A DNA stretch of 7,237 nt, taken from the NCBI GenBank assembly GCA_030633225.1, contig DAOVTF010000095.1, positions 1 to 7,237 of the forward strand. Reading direction: 5' to 3'. The notes below the pieces were generated by a model. The model did no database searches. It was not told where the DNA came from and saw nothing but the letters and a program-made list of their open reading frames with translations. Position 1 is the stretch's first letter. Each line of letters begins with the position of its first letter. Position numbers and translations under genes: made by a program. Positions 6,133 through 7,237 of this stretch are shown here, piece after piece. This stretch comes from Flavobacteriaceae bacterium (lineage in GTDB: Bacteria > Bacteroidota > Bacteroidia > Flavobacteriales > Flavobacteriaceae).

Positions 6133-7237
6133 TTAAAATTCAGCACTTTGTGGCGCTCTAGGAAATGGTATTACATCACGAATATTACCCATACCTGTTG
6201 TAAATTGAACCAATCTTTCAAACCCTAAACCAAAACCTGAATGTACTGCTGTTCCAAATTTACGTGTATCTAAATACCACCATAATTCTTTTTCGTCAAT
6301 ACCCAAGTCTTTAATTTTTTCTTTCAAAACATCAAAACGTTCTTCTCTTTGACTCCCTCCTACTATTTCTCCAATTCCTGGGAATAGGACATCCATAGCT
6401 CGAACTGTTTTTCCATCATCATTTAAGCGCATGTAAAATGCTTTAATATTTGCTGGATAATCAAATAAAATCACCGGGCAGTTAAAGTGTTTTTCAACTA
6501 AAAACCTTTCATGCTCACTTTGTAGATCTGCACCCCATTCATTAATCAAATATTTAAATTTTTTCTTTTTGTTAGGCTTACTATTTCTTAAAATATCAAT
6601 AGCTTCTGTATAACTAACTCGTTTAAAATTATTATCAATTACAAAATGTAACTTTTCTAGAAGTTTCATTTCGCTTCTTTGATTGGCAGGTTTTGATTTA
6701 TCTTCTTGAATTAAACGTTGCTCTAAAAATGCTAGATCATCTTTACAATTTTCTAAAACATATTTTAACACCTCTTTAATAAAATCTTCACTCAGATCCA
6801 TATTAGCATCCAAATCGTTAAATGCAACCTCAGGTTCAATCATCCAAAACTCAGCCAAATGGCGTGAAGTATTTGAATTTTCGGCTCTAAAAGTTGGTCC
6901 GAAAGTATAAACTTTACCCAATGCCATTGCATAAGTTTCTGCCTCTAATTGACCAGAAACAGTAAGGTTTGTTTCTTTACCAAAAAAATCTTGAGTATAA
7001 TCTACTTCATCTTTATCATTAAGAGGTGCGTTCTTTAGATCTAAAGTTGTTACTCTAAACATTTCTCCAGCGCCTTCAGCATCAGAACCAGTAATAATAG
7101 GAGTGTGTAAATTGTAAAATCCTTTACTAACAAAATATTGATGAACAGCAAATGATAACGCTGATCGCACACGCATTACGGCTCCAAAAGTATTGGTTCT
7201 GGCTCTTAAATGAGCATTTTCTCTTAAAAATTCTAAA
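6133..7237 (-). CDS. asnS: Asparagine-tRNA ligase, C-terminal part, cut by window edge
   Basis: Cytosolic class IIb synthetase that charges tRNA-Asn with asparagine using ATP, releasing AMP and PPi. The minus strand is open from the right edge to a TAA at 6133-6135, giving about 368 residues of an enzyme usually about 465-480. The missing part is mainly the N-terminal OB-fold that binds the anticodon. The catalytic core is complete: the [13 protein letters not shown] lead-in, motif 1 around [32 protein letters not shown], motif 2 [43 protein letters not shown], and motif 3 [25 protein letters not shown] and the [10 protein letters not shown] block separate it from AspRS. Compared with E. coli AsnRS as I remember it, it has about 13 extra residues before SYTEAIDIL and about 5 more in a Lys-rich stretch ([10 protein letters not shown]). 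The internal Met at 7176 is not the start, since family sequence continues upstream of it. Confidence 0.97.
   Translation of the reverse strand, partial: LEFLRENAHLRARTNTFGAVMRVRSALSFAVHQYFVSKGFYNLHTPIITGSDAEGAGEMFRVTTLDLKNAPLNDKDEVDYTQDFFGKETNLTVSGQLEAETYAMALGKVYTFGPTFRAENSNTSRHLAEFWMIEPEVAFNDLDANMDLSEDFIKEVLKYVLENCKDDLAFLEQRLIQEDKSKPANQRSEMKLLEKLHFVIDNNFKRVSYTEAIDILRNSKPNKKKKFKYLINEWGADLQSEHERFLVEKHFNCPVILFDYPANIKAFYMRLNDDGKTVRAMDVLFPGIGEIVGGSQREERFDVLKEKIKDLGIDEKELWWYLDTRKFGTAVHSGFGLGFERLVQFTTGMGNIRDVIPFPRAPQSAEF

Overview
The window is an AT-rich stretch of what looks like a Flavobacteriaceae (Bacteroidota) chromosome. The evidence is the protein styles (PRPP synthase, AsnS, RpoN), near-absent Shine-Dalgarno sequences before most starts, and promoter elements of the Bacteroidota type (TTTG-like -33 box, about 20 nt, TAnnTTTG -7 box). 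The genus cannot be fixed from sequence reading alone. I see no insertion sequence, phage gene, CRISPR array, toxin-antitoxin pair or defence gene. This is a core, housekeeping-like region, and I found no new multi-gene system.

Layout, left to right. (1) The first 125 codons of prs (PRPP synthetase) run off the left edge on the minus strand. (2) A divergent 175-nt gap holds candidate promoters for prs and for a plus-strand tRNA-Leu(CAA), which ends at a clear intrinsic terminator. (3) hppA, a membrane-bound ion-pumping pyrophosphatase, lies behind tandem -7 boxes and an inverted repeat, and ends at an intrinsic terminator. (4) A small exported outer-membrane beta-barrel protein is read from a consensus-quality promoter. 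(5) Three minus-strand genes come from the right: asnS (5' end off the window), rpoN (sigma-54), and a polytopic membrane protein with weakened PAP2-phosphatase motifs that starts 3 nt after the rpoN stop. The beta-barrel gene and the PAP2-like gene converge and overlap by 6 bp at their 3' ends.

Functional links. AsnRS releases PPi when it activates asparagine, enzymes using PRPP from Prs release PPi, and HppA can recover that PPi energy as an ion gradient. This is a metabolic connection, not evidence of co-regulation. The rpoN/PAP2-like pair is almost certainly co-transcribed and probably translationally coupled. The least routine features are the hydrophilic C-terminal tail of about 73 residues on HppA, the inverted repeat over the hppA promoter, and the rpoN-coupled PAP2-like membrane protein.
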